Shown here piece after piece: positions 16,198 through 25,245 of a DNA stretch of 64,000 nt (positions are counted from its first letter, which is position 1; each line of letters begins with the position of its first letter). The stretch spans positions 3,758,501 to 3,822,500 of the forward strand of contig NZ_FNSM01000001.1 of NCBI RefSeq assembly GCF_900105415.1, written 5' to 3'. The notes under the pieces are model-generated. The model ran no database searches. It saw only the letters and a program-made list of their open reading frames with translations, and was not told the DNA's origin. A program made the position numbers and the translations under genes. Source of the DNA: Streptomyces sp. TLI_105. Its GTDB lineage: Bacteria > Actinomycetota > Actinomycetes > Streptomycetales > Streptomycetaceae.

Positions 16198-17841
16198 ATG
16201 ACCGATCCCGTCCCGCGACCGGCGACCGAGCAGAGCCCCGACACCGCGCGGGGCCGCGTGCCCGAGCCGAGGCCCCCCCGGGACTCCGAGCCGCCCCGGC
16301 CCCCCGAGGGCCCCGGGCCCTCCCCCGCCGGGACCCCGGACCGTCCCGAGCGGGACCCCCGCCGGCTCGTCTTCGGCGATCTCGACGACTACCCGGTGAT
16401 GGCGCAGGCCCTCGACAACCAGTGGCTGCCCGCCCCTCTCGCGAGCGCCCGCCAGCATGCCTCCGCGCCCGCCCGGCCGCCCGTGGAAGCGGTCGAAGCG
16501 GCCTCCGCCGAGCTGCGCCGCTCGCTCGTGAACAGCGGCACCCTGGTGGTCAACCGGGCCTTCTTCCTCAACAACGAGGCGCTGTACTCCAATTACCTGC
16601 CGTCCGCCGATCCCGTGGAGCGGGACGCCTTCGTCCGGCTCCTGAACGACCGCGTGATCGTCCCGTACCTGTACACGGAACGGGACGCCGCCTCGGACTT
16701 CTCCTGGGCCCACGACCGGGCCGTCGGCCACGCCTGGCGCAGGCTGGTGACGGAGGAGGCCGACCCGGCCCTCGTCCGCTTCGACTGGGACGACGAGTCG
16801 AACCGCGGCAAGGCCGGGCAGATCGGCAACTTCTTCTCCTCGCACCTCTCCCTCCTGCGCCGTCTGCGGGCGAAGCAGCTCGCCCAGGACCTCGGCATCC
16901 CGGAGGAGCTGGCCAGGTCGATGCGCGAGGGCGTCCTGAAGGACATGTACTTCTGGGCCGGTGAGCAGGACAACGACCGGGACATCACCCGGAACGCGGT
17001 CTACGAGCGGTTCATCACCCGGCCGGGGACCGATCCGTACCAGAACCTGCTGCGGGACGGCGATCACGTCGTCCCCACCAAGCAGCTGGTGGACCTGCTC
17101 TACAGCCTGGGCGTGCCCCGGGCGGGCGGGGTGATCCCGCTGACCCCGCCGGACTCCCCGCCCCGCTCGACGCTCCAGGAGCTGCGTACGGACCTGCGGC
17201 CCCGCGACGACGACCCGGAGGCGATCGGCCGGCTGCTGCGGGATCTGTTCGCGGACGTCCTGCACCGGGCGGTCGACGGCCCGAACTCGTACGCCGGGCT
17301 CTCCCTCGCCGACATCGGCCGGCTGCGGCGGGAGGAGGAGTGGCGGGCGTACGTGGACTCCCTCGACTCCTTCGTCCGGGGCGGCGCCTTCGACCACGGC
17401 CGGCTCCCGTCCCCGGAGGAGTTCGCCGCGGGCACCTCCGAGGTGGCGCGGCGGCACGCCCGGATGCTGAAGGCCGCGCGGGCGACGAGCAGCGCCGCCG
17501 GCGGCGGCTACACCCGGGACATCGTCACGGCCCTGGTCGTCGAGGCCGGTGGGGTCGCCCTGCAGATCACGAGCGGCGAGGAGGTGTCGCTGATGGCGGG
17601 GGTGGTACAGGGTCTGACCGCGGCCGCCGGGGCGCTGACGATCCGGCTCGAGTTCTTCGACCGGGGAGCGAAGGGCCGGCGCGGAGGCCTCGGGCACTCG
17701 CTGACATTGCCGACGCTGCGACTGGGCAACCTGAAGCGGGACTGGAAAGCGATCGTGGGGGCGTACGGCGGGCAGGTCGTCGAGACGGGCCTGCCGGTCG
17801 GCAGCCTCCGCCAGGCGGACCAGCAGCGTCAGCCCGACTGA
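16198..17841 (+). CDS. Uncharacterised 547-aa protein, NUDIX partner
   Basis: I do not recognise the family. Residues 1-55 are Pro/Glu/Arg-rich and probably disordered. The rest is an apparently soluble alpha/beta protein with the segments LVVNRAFFLNNEALYSNY (about 117-134) and FSWAHDRAVGHAWR (about 166-179). A C-terminal part starting with GGGYTRDIVTALVVEAGG (about 435-452) has hydrophobic character but no clear membrane helix. It stands 35 bp before a NUDIX gene in the same direction, suggesting a functional pair. From memory, DoxX and rlmB are neighbours in S. coelicolor, so the pair looks like an insertion into conserved order. The ATG at 16198 follows GAGGGAG. Confidence 0.65.
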   Translation: MTDPVPRPATEQSPDTARGRVPEPRPPRDSEPPRPPEGPGPSPAGTPDRPERDPRRLVFGDLDDYPVMAQALDNQWLPAPLASARQHASAPARPPVEAVEAASAELRRSLVNSGTLVVNRAFFLNNEALYSNYLPSADPVERDAFVRLLNDRVIVPYLYTERDAASDFSWAHDRAVGHAWRRLVTEEADPALVRFDWDDESNRGKAGQIGNFFSSHLSLLRRLRAKQLAQDLGIPEELARSMREGVLKDMYFWAGEQDNDRDITRNAVYERFITRPGTDPYQNLLRDGDHVVPTKQLVDLLYSLGVPRAGGVIPLTPPDSPPRSTLQELRTDLRPRDDDPEAIGRLLRDLFADVLHRAVDGPNSYAGLSLADIGRLRREEEWRAYVDSLDSFVRGGAFDHGRLPSPEEFAAGTSEVARRHARMLKAARATSSAAGGGYTRDIVTALVVEAGGVALQITSGEEVSLMAGVVQGLTAAAGALTIRLEFFDRGAKGRRGGLGHSLTLPTLRLGNLKRDWKAIVGAYGGQVVETGLPVGSLRQADQQRQPD

Positions 17842-17876
17842 GGAGAGCGGCCGGAGGGCCGGGGAAGGCAGGACCC

Positions 17877-18509
17877 ATGAGCACGGAGCCCGCGGAACGC
17901 TACGCGCGGCTGCTCGCGGAGCGGCCGGAGCTGTTCCGCAACGAGCCGGGCGGCATCGAGATCCTCACCGCCCCGGACGCGGTCGCGGCCGCCGGCGGGG
18001 TGGTCTACCAGGATCCGTACGTGATGCTGGTGCGGGACCCGGTGCGGTTCCCCGACGGCCGGACCGGCGCGTACATCCGCGCGGTGAGCGCGACCGCCGA
18101 GCAGGGGTGCGTGGTCCTGCCGCTGCTGGACGGCGGGGTGGTGCTGATCGAGCACTACCGGCACGCCACCCGGTCCTGGCTCTGGGAGGTCCCGCGCGGC
18201 TTCGGCACGGCCGGTCTCACCGGCGAGGCGAACGCGCGGAAGGAGCTCGACGAGGAGATCGGCGCGCAGGTACGGAAGCTGGTGCCGCTCGGCGAGGTGC
18301 ATCCGGACTCGGGGCTGACCGGGGACCGGGTGCTGCTGTTCGCTGCGTACGTCGACGGGATCGGGCGGCTCGCGGTGGGCGAGGGCATCCGGGAGGCGCG
18401 CACGGTGCCGTTCGCGGAGGCGGAGGCCATGATCGCCGACGGGCGGATCACGGACGGCTTCACGATCGCCGTCCTGACCCGCGCCCGGCTGGCCGGCCTG
18501 ACGGGCTGA
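17877..18509 (+). CDS. NUDIX hydrolase
   Basis: A 210-aa NUDIX protein, probably an ADP-ribose or nucleotide-sugar pyrophosphatase. The catalytic half of the Nudix box is KELDEEIGA (about 121-129), preceded by WEVPRGFG (about 102-109), typical of ADP-ribose-type enzymes. The first half of the box departs from G-x5-E spacing. The ATG at 17877 follows GGGGAAGGCAGG. It is the second gene of the unit with the 547-aa protein, and its stop codon lies in the loop of a strong terminator, so the unit ends here. Confidence 0.82.
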   Translation: MSTEPAERYARLLAERPELFRNEPGGIEILTAPDAVAAAGGVVYQDPYVMLVRDPVRFPDGRTGAYIRAVSATAEQGCVVLPLLDGGVVLIEHYRHATRSWLWEVPRGFGTAGLTGEANARKELDEEIGAQVRKLVPLGEVHPDSGLTGDRVLLFAAYVDGIGRLAVGEGIREARTVPFAEAEAMIADGRITDGFTIAVLTRARLAGLTG

Positions 18510-18524
18510 GCCGCCCGTCAGGCC
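18495..18524. terminator. Terminator with the stop codon in its loop
   Basis: A perfect 12-bp stem, GGCCTGACGGGC with GCCCGTCAGGCC. The TGA of the NUDIX gene lies in the 6-base loop. It can serve both this gene and the convergent rlmB. Confidence 0.85.
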
Positions 18525-18541
18525 GTACGGCGAGGCCCGTG

Positions 18542-19498
18542 TCAGCCCATGCGGCGGCGGGCCGCCTCGTAGAGGACGACGCCGGCGGCGACACCGGCGT
18601 TGAGCGACTCGGCGCCGCCCGGCATCGGGATGCGGACGAGGAAGTCGCAGGTCTCGCCGACGAGGCGGGAGAGGCCCTTGCCCTCGGAGCCGACGACGAT
18701 GACGACCGGGCCGCCCAGCTCCTCCAGCTCGTGGACCTCGCGGTCGCCGTCGGCGGCGAGGCCGACGACCGTGACGCCGGCCTTCTGGTACGCCTCCAGG
18801 CAGCGGGTCAGGTTGGTGGCGCGGGCGACCGGGGTGCGGGCGGCGGTGCCGGCCGAGGTCTTCCAGGCGCCGGCGGTCATGCCGGCGGCGCGCCGCTCGG
18901 GGACGACGACGCCGTGGCCGCCGAAGGCGGAGACCGAGCGGACGACGGCGCCGAGGTTGCGCGGGTCGGTGACGCCGTCGAGGGCGACGATCAGCGGGTC
19001 GTCGTGGTCGTCGAAGGCGGCCGCGACCAGGTCCTCGGGGTGCGCGTACTCGTACGGCGGGACCTGGAGGACGAGGCCCTGGTGGTTGAGCCCGTTCGTC
19101 ATCCGGTCGAGCTCGGGGCGCGGCGCCTCCATGATGTGGATGTTGCCGCGGCCGGTGGCGAGGTTCAGGGCCTCGCGCACGCGCTCGTCGTTGTCGATGA
19201 ACTGCTGCACGTACAGCGTCGTGGCGGGCACGCCGTCGCGCAGGGCCTCGAAGACCGGGTTGCGGCCGACGACCATCTCGGACAGTCCCTTGCCGCCGCG
19301 GCGGGCGACGGGCTTGCGCTTGGCCGCCTGCCGGGCCATCGCGTTGGAGACGCGGTACGCCTTGTGGCCCTTGCGGTCCTCGGCCTTGGGCGTCGGGCCC
19401 CTGCCTTCGAGGCCCTTGCGCCGCTGGCCACCGCTGCCGACCGTCGCACCCTTCTTGTTGGACGTGCGACGGTTCCTGCGCTGGCTGTTCCCGGCCAT
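18542..19498 (-). CDS. rlmB: 23S rRNA 2'-O-ribose methyltransferase (SpoU/RlmB type)
   Basis: A 318-aa SPOUT enzyme that should methylate a guanosine ribose (Gm2251 type) of 23S rRNA with SAM. The basic N-terminal tail (1-75) is typical of actinobacterial forms. An L30e-like substrate domain (about 75-150) precedes the knotted domain with [17 protein letters not shown], a central [13 protein letters not shown] motif and the SLNAGVAAG motif near the end. An upstream in-frame extension exists, but the ATG at 19498 follows AGAGGAAA. It lies downstream of cysS, separated from it by a terminator. Confidence 0.88.
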   Translation of the reverse strand: MAGNSQRRNRRTSNKKGATVGSGGQRRKGLEGRGPTPKAEDRKGHKAYRVSNAMARQAAKRKPVARRGGKGLSEMVVGRNPVFEALRDGVPATTLYVQQFIDNDERVREALNLATGRGNIHIMEAPRPELDRMTNGLNHQGLVLQVPPYEYAHPEDLVAAAFDDHDDPLIVALDGVTDPRNLGAVVRSVSAFGGHGVVVPERRAAGMTAGAWKTSAGTAARTPVARATNLTRCLEAYQKAGVTVVGLAADGDREVHELEELGGPVVIVVGSEGKGLSRLVGETCDFLVRIPMPGGAESLNAGVAAGVVLYEAARRRMG

Positions 19499-19539
19499 GA
19501 CTACCTGATTTCCTCTGCTGACGTACGAAGTCTGTAACT

Positions 19540-19576
19540 GAAGTGTGCCGCCCGGAGTCCCGAGCGGCACTTCTTC
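19540..19576 (-). terminator. cysS terminator
   Basis: On the minus strand GAAGTGCCGCTCGG pairs, with a small bulge, with CCGGGCGGCACACTTC directly after the cysS stop. Confidence 0.7.
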
Positions 19577-20976
19577 TAACGGTTGCCCAGCGTCCAGCGG
19601 GGGCCGTCGGGGCTGTCCTCGATGGCGAGGCCGGACTGGGCCAGCTGGTCGCGGATCGCGTCCGCGGTCGCCCAGTCCTTGCGCTCGCGCGCCGACTCGC
19701 GCTGCTGGAGCACGAGGCGCACGAGGGTGTCGACGACGCCGTGGAGCTCCTCGCCGCCGCCGGACTCCTCGGCCCAGTGCGGGTCGAGCGGGTCCAGGCC
19801 GAGGACGCCGAGCATGGCACGGACCTCGGCGAGGCGGGCGATGGCCTCGTCCTTGTCGTCCGCGGCGAGGGCGCTGTTGCCCTGGCGGACGGTGGTGTGG
19901 ATGATCGCGAGCGCGTGCGGCACGCCCAGGTCGTCGTCCATGGCCTCGGCGAAGGCCGGCGGCACCTCGTCGGCGGGGGCGACGGTCGTCCCGGCCTTCT
20001 CGGTGGCGCGCTGGACGAAGCCCTCGATGCGGGCGAACGCCGACTCGGCCTCGCGCAGGGACTCCTCGCTGTACTCGATCATCGAGCGGTAGTGCGGGGT
20101 GCCCAGGTAGTAGCGCAGGACGATGGGGCGCCAGTTCTTCACCATCTCGGACACCAGCACGCTGTTGCCGAGCGACTTCGACATCTTCTCGCCGCTCATG
20201 GTGACCCAGGCGTTGTGCACCCAGTACCGGGCGAACTCGTCGCCGAAGGCCTTGGCCTGGGCGATCTCGTTCTCGTGGTGCGGGAAGATCAGGTCGAGGC
20301 CGCCGCCGTGGATGTCGAAGGCGGACCCCAGGTACTTGTGGGCCATGGCCGAGCACTCCAGGTGCCAGCCGGGGCGGCCGCGGCCCCACGGGGTCTCCCA
20401 GTCGGGCTCGCCCGGCTTGGTCGCCTTCCACATGGCGAAGTCCCGCGGGTCGCGCTTGCCGGAGACGCCCTCGTCGGGCTGACGGAGGTCGTCGATGTCC
20501 TGGTTGGACAGCTCCAGGTACCCCGGGAAGGAGCGCACGTCGAAGTAGACGCTGCCGTCCGCCTCGTAGGCGTGGCCGCGCTCGATCAGACCCCGCATCA
20601 TCTCGATCATCTCGGGGACGTGACCGGTGGCGCGGGGCTCGTAGGTCGGCGGGAGGCAACCGAGGGCCTCGTAACCGGCGTTGAACGCGCGCTCGTTCTC
20701 GTAGCCGATGGACCACCAGGGGCGGCCCTGCTCGGCGCCCTTCCTGATGATCTTGTCGTCGATGTCGGTGACGTTGCGGATGAACGTGACGTCGTAACCG
20801 CGGTACGCGAACCAGCGGCGCATGATGTCGAAGTTCAGCCCCGACCGGATGTGGCCGATGTGCGGGGCCGCCTGCACGGTGGCACCACAGAGGTAGATCG
20901 AGACGGAGCCCGGCGTGAGCGGGGTGAAGTCACGGATCTGCCGGGCGCTGGTGTCGTACAGGCGAATGGTCACCAC
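19576..20976 (-). CDS. cysS: Cysteinyl-tRNA synthetase
   Basis: A 466-aa class I synthetase that charges tRNA-Cys. The HIGH motif is at 39-42 after the zinc-binding Cys at about 30, WHLECSAM and HHENE zinc/substrate segments lie mid-protein, and the KMSKS loop appears as [11 protein letters not shown]-terminal anticodon-binding region ends in an aspartate-rich to basic tail. Full length. It lies 61 bp after ispF in the same direction, within the conserved carD-ispD-ispF-cysS-rlmB order. Confidence 0.96.
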   Translation of the reverse strand: MVTIRLYDTSARQIRDFTPLTPGSVSIYLCGATVQAAPHIGHIRSGLNFDIMRRWFAYRGYDVTFIRNVTDIDDKIIRKGAEQGRPWWSIGYENERAFNAGYEALGCLPPTYEPRATGHVPEMIEMMRGLIERGHAYEADGSVYFDVRSFPGYLELSNQDIDDLRQPDEGVSGKRDPRDFAMWKATKPGEPDWETPWGRGRPGWHLECSAMAHKYLGSAFDIHGGGLDLIFPHHENEIAQAKAFGDEFARYWVHNAWVTMSGEKMSKSLGNSVLVSEMVKNWRPIVLRYYLGTPHYRSMIEYSEESLREAESAFARIEGFVQRATEKAGTTVAPADEVPPAFAEAMDDDLGVPHALAIIHTTVRQGNSALAADDKDEAIARLAEVRAMLGVLGLDPLDPHWAEESGGGEELHGVVDTLVRLVLQQRESARERKDWATADAIRDQLAQSGLAIEDSPDGPRWTLGNR

Positions 20977-21037
20977 TCCAGGGTAGTGGGCGTGTGGTAG
21001 TGCCCTGCGACCGATTCCCGGCGGCGGGGCACGTTTT

Positions 21038-21553
21038 TCACTGCTGCCGGGGCGATACGGGGATGACGAGGGCGGTCGCGAGGGCGGCGAGGCCCTCGGC
21101 GCGGCCGGTGAGGCCGAGGCCGTCCGTGGTGGTGCCGGAGACGGAGACGGGCGCGCCCGCCGCCTCGCTCAGCGCCTTCTGCGCCTCGTCGCGCCGCTTG
21201 CCGATCTTGGGGCGGACCCCGACGACCTGCACGGCGATGTTCCCGATCTCGTACCCCTCGGCGCGGACGATCCGGGCGGCCTCCGCGAGCAGGGTGACGC
21301 CGGAGGCGCCGGACCACTCGGGGCGCGAGGTCCCGAAGTGGGCGCCGAGGTCGCCGATGCCGGCGGCGGAGAAGAGCGCGTCGCAGGCGGCGTGGGCGGC
21401 GACGTCACCGTCGGAGTGCCCGGCGAGGCCGTACCCGTCGCTGTCGGAGCCTTCCCACAGCAGGCCCGCGCACCACAGCTCGCGGCCCTTCTCGAAGGCG
21501 TGGACGTCGGTGCCGATGCCGGTACGGGGAAGAAGCGGCGACTCAGAAGCCAT
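21038..21553 (-). CDS. ispF: 2-C-methyl-D-erythritol 2,4-cyclodiphosphate synthase
   Basis: A 171-aa enzyme of the MEP isoprenoid pathway that cyclises CDP-ME 2-phosphate, releasing CMP. The GIGTDVHAF metal site (about 12-20) and the [20 protein letters not shown] segment (near 45) carry the Asp/His zinc ligands, and DLGAHF follows. Its start overlaps the end of ispD by 11 bp, so both steps of the pathway are translated together. Confidence 0.96.
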   Translation of the reverse strand: MASESPLLPRTGIGTDVHAFEKGRELWCAGLLWEGSDSDGYGLAGHSDGDVAAHAACDALFSAAGIGDLGAHFGTSRPEWSGASGVTLLAEAARIVRAEGYEIGNIAVQVVGVRPKIGKRRDEAQKALSEAAGAPVSVSGTTTDGLGLTGRAEGLAALATALVIPVSPRQQ

Positions 21554-22292
21554 CGTTGGCCCTCCTGCGGGCGAGTACGGCCTCGGCGAGGACGAGGTCG
21601 AGGGGGCGGGTCACCTTGAAGGCCTCTTCGTGGCCGGGCACGACGACGACGGGCGCGCCGAGCTTCTCGACCATGCCGGCGTCGTCGGTGGCGCCCTCAC
21701 CGGTGAGGGCGATGGTGGCGTGGGCGTTGACCAGGGTGTCGTGGTCGAAGCCCTGCGGGGTCTGGACGGCGCGGAGGCGGGCGCGGACCGGGGTGGCGAC
21801 GACCTGCTCGGGGTCGCCGGGCTTCTCGGCCGGCTCGACCTCCTTGACGGTGTCGGCGACGGGCAGCGCGGGGACGACGGCGACGGCCCCGTCCCGTACG
21901 GCCTCGATGACGGCGTCCACGGTCTCGACGGGGACCAGGGGGCGGGCCGCGTCGTGGACGAGGACGGTGGTGACGCCCTCGGGGAGCGCCTGGAGGCCGA
22001 GGTGGACGGACTCCTGGCGGGTCTCGCCGCCGGGGACGACGAGGTAGTCGGTCCGCTCGGGCAGGGCGTGGGCGTCGAGGAGGTTCTTGACCTCGGCGGC
22101 GCCCTCGGGGGGCGCGACCACGACGACGAGCGAGACCGCGCGGGAGGCGGCCATCGCGCGGACGGCGTGGATGAGCATGGGGGTGCCGTTCAGCGCGCGG
22201 AGCGCCTTGGGGGCGCCCGGGCCGAGGCGTACGCCCCGCCCTGCGGCCGGGATCACCACGGCGGTACGACGGGGACGCGCTTCGTCTGACAT
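21543..22292 (-). CDS. ispD: 2-C-methyl-D-erythritol 4-phosphate cytidylyltransferase
   Basis: A 249-aa cytidylyltransferase that makes CDP-methylerythritol from MEP and CTP. The N-terminal [17 protein letters not shown] loop binds CTP, and [11 protein letters not shown] carries the metal-binding Asp. The ATG at 22292 is chosen because GGAG sits nine bases upstream, while the GTG at 22301 would overlap that site. It is followed by ispF with overlap and preceded by carD 315 bp upstream. Confidence 0.95.
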   Translation of the reverse strand: MSDEARPRRTAVVIPAAGRGVRLGPGAPKALRALNGTPMLIHAVRAMAASRAVSLVVVVAPPEGAAEVKNLLDAHALPERTDYLVVPGGETRQESVHLGLQALPEGVTTVLVHDAARPLVPVETVDAVIEAVRDGAVAVVPALPVADTVKEVEPAEKPGDPEQVVATPVRARLRAVQTPQGFDHDTLVNAHATIALTGEGATDDAGMVEKLGAPVVVVPGHEEAFKVTRPLDLVLAEAVLARRRANDGF

Positions 22293-22606
22293 CGGTTGCA
22301 CTCCGGCAGGTTTGTTTCCGCGGCCGACATGGGTATGGCCTTCACCGTGCCGGACGCTCCGCCTTGACCGGGCCCTTTCCGTGACGACGGTCGAGGCGTG
22401 GCCGCGTCGGCACAGGGGCTCGGACGTGGAGAAGTTCAGGGGGTGCGGGTTACTGCAGCGGTGCGGTCACATGGACGAGCCGCATACGTACGCGAACATG
22501 CCGCAGCGCCCGGCGACAGCACTGTGTGGATCACAGTACGCCAGCGGGCACCGCGGCATCGCTCACTACTTCGCTACTTCACCGTGCTTCACCGCGGAGT
22601 CGCGGC
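22293..22606. other. Intergenic carD-ispD; one inverted repeat
   Basis: 314 bp without a gene between two minus-strand genes. The only structure noted is ACTGTG-N5-CACAGT at 22521-22537, a 17-bp inverted repeat of the size of a regulator site. No clear promoter was assigned. Confidence 0.45.
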
Positions 22607-23089
22607 TCAGGACGCGAGGACCTCGTCGAGGAGAGCCTCGGCCTTGTCCTCGTTCGTGTTCTCCGCGAGGGCCAGCTCGCTCACCAGAATCTGCCGAGCC
22701 TTGGCGAGCATGCGCTTCTCACCTGCGGAAAGTCCGCGCTCGCGCTCACGACGCCACAGGTCGCGCACCACTTCGGCGACCTTGATGACATCGCCCGAGG
22801 CGAGCTTTTCGAGATTTGCCTTGTAGCGACGGGACCAGTTCGTCGGCTCTTCGGCGTACGGCGCACGCAGCACCTCGAAGACCCGGTCCAGCCCGTCCTG
22901 ACCGACCACGTCGCGAACACCGACGAACTCCGCATTGTCCGCCGGCACACGAACCGTCAGGTCGCCCTGCGCGACCTTGAGCACCAAGTAGGTCTTGTCC
23001 ACGCCTTTGATCTGGCGAGTTTCGATGGCCTCGATCAGCGCGGCCCCGTGATGGGGATAGACCACGGTGTCGCCAACCTTGAACGTCAT
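22607..23089 (-). CDS. carD: CarD-family transcription regulator
   Basis: A 160-aa global regulator. The N-terminal Tudor-like RNA polymerase interaction domain (about 1-65, [15 protein letters not shown]) binds the beta subunit, and the helical C-terminal domain (about 75-160, with [13 protein letters not shown]) contacts the upstream edge of the promoter bubble. CarD stabilises open complexes, notably at rRNA promoters, in actinobacteria. Full length. The ATG at 23089 lies just after a GGAAGGGG site. Confidence 0.95.
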   Translation of the reverse strand: MTFKVGDTVVYPHHGAALIEAIETRQIKGVDKTYLVLKVAQGDLTVRVPADNAEFVGVRDVVGQDGLDRVFEVLRAPYAEEPTNWSRRYKANLEKLASGDVIKVAEVVRDLWRRERERGLSAGEKRMLAKARQILVSELALAENTNEDKAEALLDEVLAS

Positions 23090-23798
23090 GTGACAGGTAC
23101 CCCTTCCGTGGCTATCCAGGGTAACACGGATTCGGCTTCTTCTGAATGGCGTTTTCGCAGGTCAGGGCATATCTCGGGGCTTGACAACGGCGACACGGAC
23201 GTGCTGCGGAGGGCTTCCGGAAGGCGGTATTCGCAGGTGGGAGCGGCTGCGTGGACGGAGAGAAACGCACACGTTACACACACCTGGAGACCCCCCAAGA
23301 AGGAGTGATGTCCCGTTTTGTCTGGTTCGGAGTGGCCTTCTTCACGTACTCCGTTCGAGGATCGCTCACCCGTACGGAGGCATGTGGGGGTGATTCCCGA
23401 AATTGATCAGTGGACATCAACCGACATCGGTGCGGGATTTTCCGCGGGAGCGGCTGCGGGGAATGCGGGGACGCCCCCGAATTGATCAAGGCGGTTATGT
23501 GAACAACAGGTCAATGGGTCGTGATCCAGCCACATGGGCGGGTTCGCGACGGACACGCGGGTGAGTGGGCGGCGAGCGCGCGGGCGGGTGGTGATCGAGC
23601 GCGGCGGCCGGTCGGCGGCGGGCGGCGGGAGGGCGCCGCGCGGGCGTCCCGGCAGCTCGCCGAGGACGGCTCTGACCGGTTAGGGGCGGGTCGGGTGCGG
23701 GACGCGGAGTGAGGCTCGGTAACCTAAGCGCGCTGACACACCCTTAGCTGTCCCTTGGTTCCCACGCCCGTCCGTACGTCCTAGGAGATGCCGCCGCC
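23090..23798. other. 709-bp divergent intergenic region
   Basis: No gene was found between divergent carD and the lipoprotein gene. Promoters for both should lie here. A related sequence CCCGAA(A)TTGATCA occurs twice, at 23397-23410 and 23476-23488, the second forming the palindrome TTGATCAA. A short open frame at 23521-23712 has no ribosome site or family and is not called. Confidence 0.5.
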
Positions 23799-24434
23799 GT
23801 GAGCCGCAGCCTTCGACGCGGCGCCCTCGCCGCCACCGCCATCGTGTTCTCCGTCGCCGCGCTGTCCGCCTGTGGTGCGGGCAACGACGCGCAGACGCTG
23901 GAAGTACGCCCGGACAACGCCGCCGTCACGGTGGACGACGTCAAGATCCAGAACGCGCTGGTCGTCACCCAGCCCGAGCCCGGCGCCAAGGGCCCGGCCG
24001 TCGTCTCGGCCAGCGTCTTCAACAACGGCCGCCTGCCGCAGACCATCGACGCGATCACCCTGCCCGGCACGAAGGCCGTCGTGAAGCTGAAGGCGGCCGA
24101 GGGCACCGGCCCGATCACCGTCCCGGCCCACGGCTCCGTCCTGATCGGCGGCAAGGGCAACGCCTCCGCCGTCATCGAGAACGGCTCCGAGGCCGCCCGC
24201 AACGGCGACGCCCAGAAGGTCGTCTTCAAGCTGAGCAAGACCGGCGACGTCGCCCTGAACGCCTTCATCGTCCCGGCGACGAGCTACTTCAAGGACTTCG
24301 GCCCCGAGGCCGTCCCGGCCGCCCCGACCACCGCCCCGGCCGCCACGCCGACCTCCTCGGCGTCGCCCTCGGGCGAGGCCTCGCACGGCGCCGAGACCCC
24401 GGCGTCGGGCGAGCCGACGACCGCCGGCCACTGA
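23799..24434 (+). CDS. Putative lipoprotein, 211 aa
   Basis: A lipoprotein signal ends in the lipobox LSAC with Cys25. The following domain (about 30-165) is beta-rich with an immunoglobulin-like feel, reminiscent of copper-chaperone or DUF461-type lipoproteins, but the Met/His metal ligands of PCuAC proteins are not obvious. The tail (170-211) is Pro/Ala/Ser/Thr-rich. The GTG at 23799 has an AGGAG site. It sits between carD and phoP as in S. coelicolor (SCO4231, from memory). A strong terminator follows. Confidence 0.75.
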   Translation: MSRSLRRGALAATAIVFSVAALSACGAGNDAQTLEVRPDNAAVTVDDVKIQNALVVTQPEPGAKGPAVVSASVFNNGRLPQTIDAITLPGTKAVVKLKAAEGTGPITVPAHGSVLIGGKGNASAVIENGSEAARNGDAQKVVFKLSKTGDVALNAFIVPATSYFKDFGPEAVPAAPTTAPAATPTSSASPSGEASHGAETPASGEPTTAGH

Positions 24435-24452
24435 CGGCACGCAGTCACGCGC

Positions 24453-24484
24453 GAAGGGGCGCCCCCGGACGGGGGCGCCCCTTC
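24453..24484. terminator. Bidirectional terminator
   Basis: GAAGGGGCGCCCCC pairs perfectly with GGGGGCGCCCCTTC around a 4-base loop, between the convergent lipoprotein and phoP genes. Confidence 0.9.
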
Positions 24485-24564
24485 GGCGTACTCGGAGGGC
24501 CGTCCACGACGGCTCGGGCCGCGCCCCGGCCGGACCTCGTCCGGCCCGCTCGGCCCCGGCCGGT

Positions 24565-25245
24565 CTACGGCTCGAACTTGTACCCCAGTCCCCGCACCGT
24601 CACGAGGTACCGCGGCGCGCCCGGGTCCGGCTCGATCTTGGCGCGGAGGCGCTTGACGTGGACGTCGAGGGTCTTGGTGTCGCCGACGTAGTCCGCGCCC
24701 CACACCCGGTCGATGAGCTGCATGCGGGTCAGCACGCGGCCCGCGTTGCGCAGCAGCATCTCCAGGAGGTCGAACTCCTTCAGCGGCAGGTCGACCTTGC
24801 CTCCGGAGACCGTCACCACGTGACGGTCGACGTCCATGCGGACCGGGCCGGCCTCCAGGGCCGCCGGGGTGACCTCCTCCGGCTCCCCGCGGCGGCGCAG
24901 CACCGCGCGGATGCGGGCGACCAGCTCCCGCGAGGAGAAGGGCTTGGTCACGTAGTCGTCGGCTCCTATCTCCAGGCCGACGACCTTGTCGATCTCGCTG
25001 TCCTTGGCGGTCACCATGATCACCGGGACGTTCGAGCGGCCGCGCAGCTGGCGGCACACCTCGGTGCCGGGCAGGCCCGGAAGCATCAGGTCGAGGAGCA
25101 CGAGGTCGGCTCCGTTGCGCTCGAACTCGTCGAGGCCGTCGGGCCCGGTCGCCGCGACGGCGACCTCGAAGCCCTCTTTGCGGAGCATGTACGACAGGGC
25201 GTCGCTGAAGGATTCCTCATCCTCGACGACGAGCACTCGGGTCAC
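24565..25245 (-). CDS. phoP: Phosphate response regulator PhoP
   Basis: A 226-aa OmpR-family regulator. The receiver has the acidic pair EDE (8-10), phosphorylation site Asp52, Thr79 and Lys101. The C-terminal winged helix (about 130-226) has TRMQLIDRVWG and TVRGLGYKFEP. In Streptomyces PhoP binds PHO boxes (GTTCACC repeats), turns on phosphate scavenging and represses antibiotic production. The GTG at 25245 overlaps the phoR stop and follows CCGGAGG. It faces phoU across the PHO-box region, which fixes its identity. Confidence 0.95.
   Translation of the reverse strand: MTRVLVVEDEESFSDALSYMLRKEGFEVAVAATGPDGLDEFERNGADLVLLDLMLPGLPGTEVCRQLRGRSNVPVIMVTAKDSEIDKVVGLEIGADDYVTKPFSSRELVARIRAVLRRRGEPEEVTPAALEAGPVRMDVDRHVVTVSGGKVDLPLKEFDLLEMLLRNAGRVLTRMQLIDRVWGADYVGDTKTLDVHVKRLRAKIEPDPGAPRYLVTVRGLGYKFEP

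Noticed and set aside
16141..17697. 518-aa minus-strand open frame over the unknown 547-aa gene
   Set aside because: The plus-strand frame has balanced composition, a ribosome site and a coupled NUDIX gene. The minus frame is Gly/Val/Arg-rich shadow sequence.
23521..23712. 63-aa open frame upstream of the lipoprotein gene
   Set aside because: It has no ribosome site, a biased composition and no recognisable feature.
23778..23787. GTCCTAGGAG as a fourth copy of the element operator
   Set aside because: It is a single half-match without the second half-site, 19 kb from the element and next to a ribosome site.
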